Assembly (NCBI GenBank): GCA_013365325.1
Contig: JABVXV010000290.1
Span: forward strand, 16,405-80,404
Source of the DNA: Dipetalonema caudispina
Lineage: Eukaryota; Nematoda; Chromadorea; Rhabditida; Onchocercidae
DNA length: 64,000 bases
Direction: 5' to 3'
A program made the translations under genes and the position numbers. The notes beneath the pieces are model-generated. The model ran no database searches. It was not told the DNA's origin and worked only from the letters and a program-made list of their open reading frames with translations. Positions 61,601-64,000 of the stretch are shown piece by piece. The number at the start of each line of letters is the position of its first letter. The stretch's first letter is position 1.

Positions 61601-63674
61601 AAGATTCAATCTTATTTCCGGTAGTACTAAAAAAATGGAATCTTCAATAGAATTGCGACTATTTCATTAAATTTCTTAATCTAATTTAATGTAATTGTGA
61701 TCGAACCAAAACATCAGCAGTAAACTTTCTTTACACTGTTTCATATTTCAACTTTTATTATAATTAAATGAAAGAATTAACTTCAAAATATGACTGAATT
61801 TTGTACTTTGTCGAGTTTAAAGTTTTATTGATTATTCATATGGCAAGACAGCAACTAGTTACACTACTGAAATGAAATACCATTGGAGGAATTTGTAAGT
61901 AGGAGAGAGGAAACTACTATTCCGTCTTTATTTTAAATTATTTCAGTTAGAAATCTTCCAAGGTATCTTGGAAGATTTAAATTGAATTTCATTTTGATCA
62001 CCCCTCACTTTTCTTTAAGATATTAATTGACGATTGCTAGACAGAGAGAAAATTTGTCGGAGAATGAAATGAAACTGTCCCATGCGATAATTTTAAAAAC
62101 ATTTGAATTTCAAATAACTTCATTTTCTACTATAAATTCGTCCATTGTGAAACATGTCACAGATTTAAGAAGAAATTTCAACCTCCTTTGGATCTGGCAG
62201 CCAAACCACAATGATCATCAACGCCAACTTCATTTTCTACATCGGCAACATCTTCCAGTTCATGCAACTGAGTGTTAAGCACGCGTCTTTTTTCAACTAA
62301 TATGCATTTATTACAGGCGCAATTGGCGTATACACATTCACATTTGTGATTCTTGCGTGGTTCGAGACGGTTATGATTCAGACAACGTTGACAGTAATAG
62401 ACCCGTTTGGAACCTAAAGAACAAATAGAGAAAAATGAAATATAAGGAATAAAATGAAATAATCTTTCATGAATTGATATTGATAATACCAATGTTCCAT
62501 ACTACTGTTCTACAATGAAAAACGAGAGCTTGTTAATCGATAACAGAAACTGGATACAAATATTAATTGAGTAATGAAATCTCTCAGTCTTAATTTCAGG
62601 TCTCTCATACAAGTTCCTTTGTTACTTGTTAGGTTAAATCATTCATGGGAGGTTGAAATGGGCTTATAGATTTCGTACCTTATAACTAAATATTACATAA
62701 GAATGAAATTTCAAAATTCACCAATTTTGTCGACAGCAGCTGCAGCAGCACTTAGCGCAGCAATAGCATTGATTGTCTCAAATCTAAAACATTGAATTAT
62801 AGAATTTTACGTTTAAGACCATAATAAATTATAGGATTTTTGACACTTCTAAGTGGGACGAAGCACCAAAAATCAATTAATTTGCTATATTTAAATAACG
62901 TAGATTTATTGCAAAAATATCATGATTTTTTCATTCCAAAGATGAATTTTTTTTTTATCAGTAAAATTGGCGTGTAAATTTCGTATTCGAGGAAGTTTCA
63001 AGTTATTTTAAAAGAATAGAAATTTAGACTGAATTTCAAAGCAAAATGAAAATTCCAATAACCTCATCATTATTACAAACAATAATTGAGATCAGCGTTA
63101 TTAGCAAAAAAAGCCAAATTGCTTTTTTTTGAGGTAAATAAACAAATTGAGGTTCCACGAATCGTAATGATCTGCAAATCCGAAAACAAAGCATAAATAT
63201 ATTGTTATGCAAATTGCTTACAAGGAATTAGCACGTTCGACAAGGGATCAGTAGTAGTTTTTATAACAGAATTCTTTAATTTGCATATATTGAAAATAAA
63301 ATTGAAATTAAAAGAAATTTTAGCACAAATTTCTACTTTCAATTCATTCACGAACTGTTCTCTGATTTTGTCGTGTCTCCTCTGCTAATTTATCCGTCAA
63401 AATAATTGAAGAAATTTATTTATCACGCAATATATGCATATTTCATGCTTCCTACTTTACTTAATATTTAAGATACTACAGTTTAGATCGAGCAAGTGTA
63501 TCTAAATTCAACATCAGTAATAGATTAGTCATGTGACATGCAACTGAAAAAAGTGAAGAAGTATCGGTCTATATTTATTCTTGTTTATAAACTTGCAGTT
63601 GGATCAGCAGCTAAGGTTAGAAAATGGCTTCAATATTACTCAGTACTTAGTAGGTTAGAATTAATCGCCAGCAT
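55623..63674 (-). CDS. mab-3: MAB-3-like transcription factor with two DM domains, 6 exons
   Basis: DM-domain (doublesex/MAB-3 family) zinc-binding DNA-binding protein; in C. elegans mab-3 drives male differentiation. Exons from 5' to 3': 63674-63640, 62783-62722, 62413-62183, 57001-56901, 56771-56591, 56356-55623; all phases join, 447 residues. DM1 (about residues 35-75) has YYCQRCLNHNRLEPRKNHK and CVYANCACNKCILVEKRR, closest to the first DM domain of C. elegans MAB-3. DM2 begins RIPNCQKCGQHGRKSRLKG and continues HKRVCPYRDCNCAKC, then CQVVSERQKLMADQIKIRRR after an intron. All Cys/His zinc ligands are present in both. The C-terminal half is Pro/Ser/Thr-rich with a Gln-rich tract. ATG 63674 is preceded by an acceptor-like GCACCGCAG (AG at 63700-63699). 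A 5.2 kb intron separates the two DM domains. Confidence 0.93.
55846..55915 (-). repeat. mab-3: Poly-Gln coding repeat (CAG/CAA) in mab-3
   Basis: Minus-strand CAA/CAG run with single His and Arg interruptions, encoding about 20 Gln. On the plus strand it reads as CTG/TTG. Confidence 0.95.
57002..62182 (-). other. Large mab-3 intron between DM1 and DM2
   Basis: The 5.2 kb intron has a GTTGAA donor and a TATTTCTAG acceptor. It holds a CA-type microsatellite and no recognised coding exon; short frames at 57425 and 60684 show nothing familiar. Confidence 0.75.
58592..58665. repeat. (CA)n compound microsatellite
   Basis: CACA repeat mixed with CAGA and CATA units, in the large mab-3 intron. It gives rise to false His/Thr and Cys/Val repeat frames. 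Confidence 0.95.
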
Positions 63675-63698
63675 ATTACAAGCATCACAACAAATTTG

Positions 63699-63700
63699 CT
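63699..63700 (-). promoter_or_regulatory. Probable trans-splice acceptor of mab-3
   Basis: Minus-strand ACTGCACCGCAG ends 24 bases before the ATG at 63674. It supports this short first coding exon. Confidence 0.4.
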
Positions 63701-63880
63701 GCGGTGCAGTGACAAGGTATAGTATGGCATTTCTTGTTATCACAAAAGATATTCAATGAATATGAATCAGGTTGTTTTATCGAGATAAAGAGGAAGACAG
63801 GAAAAGTAAAGGGAAAGGAATAAAACAATGCAGAAGAGAGGGAAAACATGAGATAAAGAGCAATGTCTATATTTATTATT

Positions 63881-63902
63881 AATAATAATAATAATAATAA
63901 TG

Positions 63903-64000
<98 letters not shown>
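63881..64000. repeat. (AAT)n microsatellite at window edge
   Basis: About 40 AAT units with one TGAT interruption, running off the end of the window; true length unknown. Confidence 0.97.

Overview
The window is nuclear DNA of a nematode, most likely a filarial worm (Onchocercidae). It is very AT-rich, with long poly-T and ATT/AAT tracts. Genes have many small exons, and several start codons sit 5-25 bases after a TTTCAG-like acceptor, as expected for spliced-leader trans-splicing. The gene families also point to nematodes: a MAB-3-type protein with two DM domains, a ground-like secreted protein, a cuticle-collagen relic and an animal-type phytochelatin synthase. The supplied ORFs break genes at every intron, so models were rebuilt by joining exons by hand and checking phase and family homology.

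Layout. 0.7-7.5 kb (+): ERMP1-type M28 metallopeptidase of the endoplasmic reticulum, 17 exons. 9.8-13.2 kb (+): STARD7-type START lipid-transfer protein, 6 exons. 15.8-19.1 kb (+): phytochelatin synthase, catalytic half complete, C-terminal exons uncertain. 19.4-21.1 kb (-): decayed cuticle collagen. 22.4-22.7 kb (+): candidate 57-residue protein, unrecognised. 23.7-26.5 kb (-): Rh-family ammonium/CO2 channel, 11 exons, extreme 5' end not found. 26.5-38.9 kb: about 12 kb with no recognisable gene, apart from two isolated start-exon candidates. 39.0-45.4 kb (-): SLC41-type Mg2+ transporter, 12 exons, with a dead mariner copy in one intron. 46.4-47.6 kb (+): candidate four-exon secreted peptide gene, 63 residues. 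49.0-50.7 kb (-): ground-like (grl) secreted protein with a Pro/Cys-rich middle, 5 exons. 51.6-53.2 kb (-): coding-like exons of an unrecognised or decaying gene. 55.6-63.7 kb (-): mab-3 homologue, 6 exons, with a 5.2 kb intron between its two DM domains and a poly-Gln tract. The window ends in an (AAT)n microsatellite.

The genes do not form a pathway. They are housekeeping transport and lipid/ER functions (ERMP1, STARD7, Rh, SLC41), metal or xenobiotic handling (PCS), cuticle and secreted proteins (collagen relic, grl) and sexual differentiation (mab-3). The best candidates for something undescribed are the 63-residue secreted peptide gene and the 57-residue gene. Every exon phase in both fits, but homology searches and RNA data are needed.
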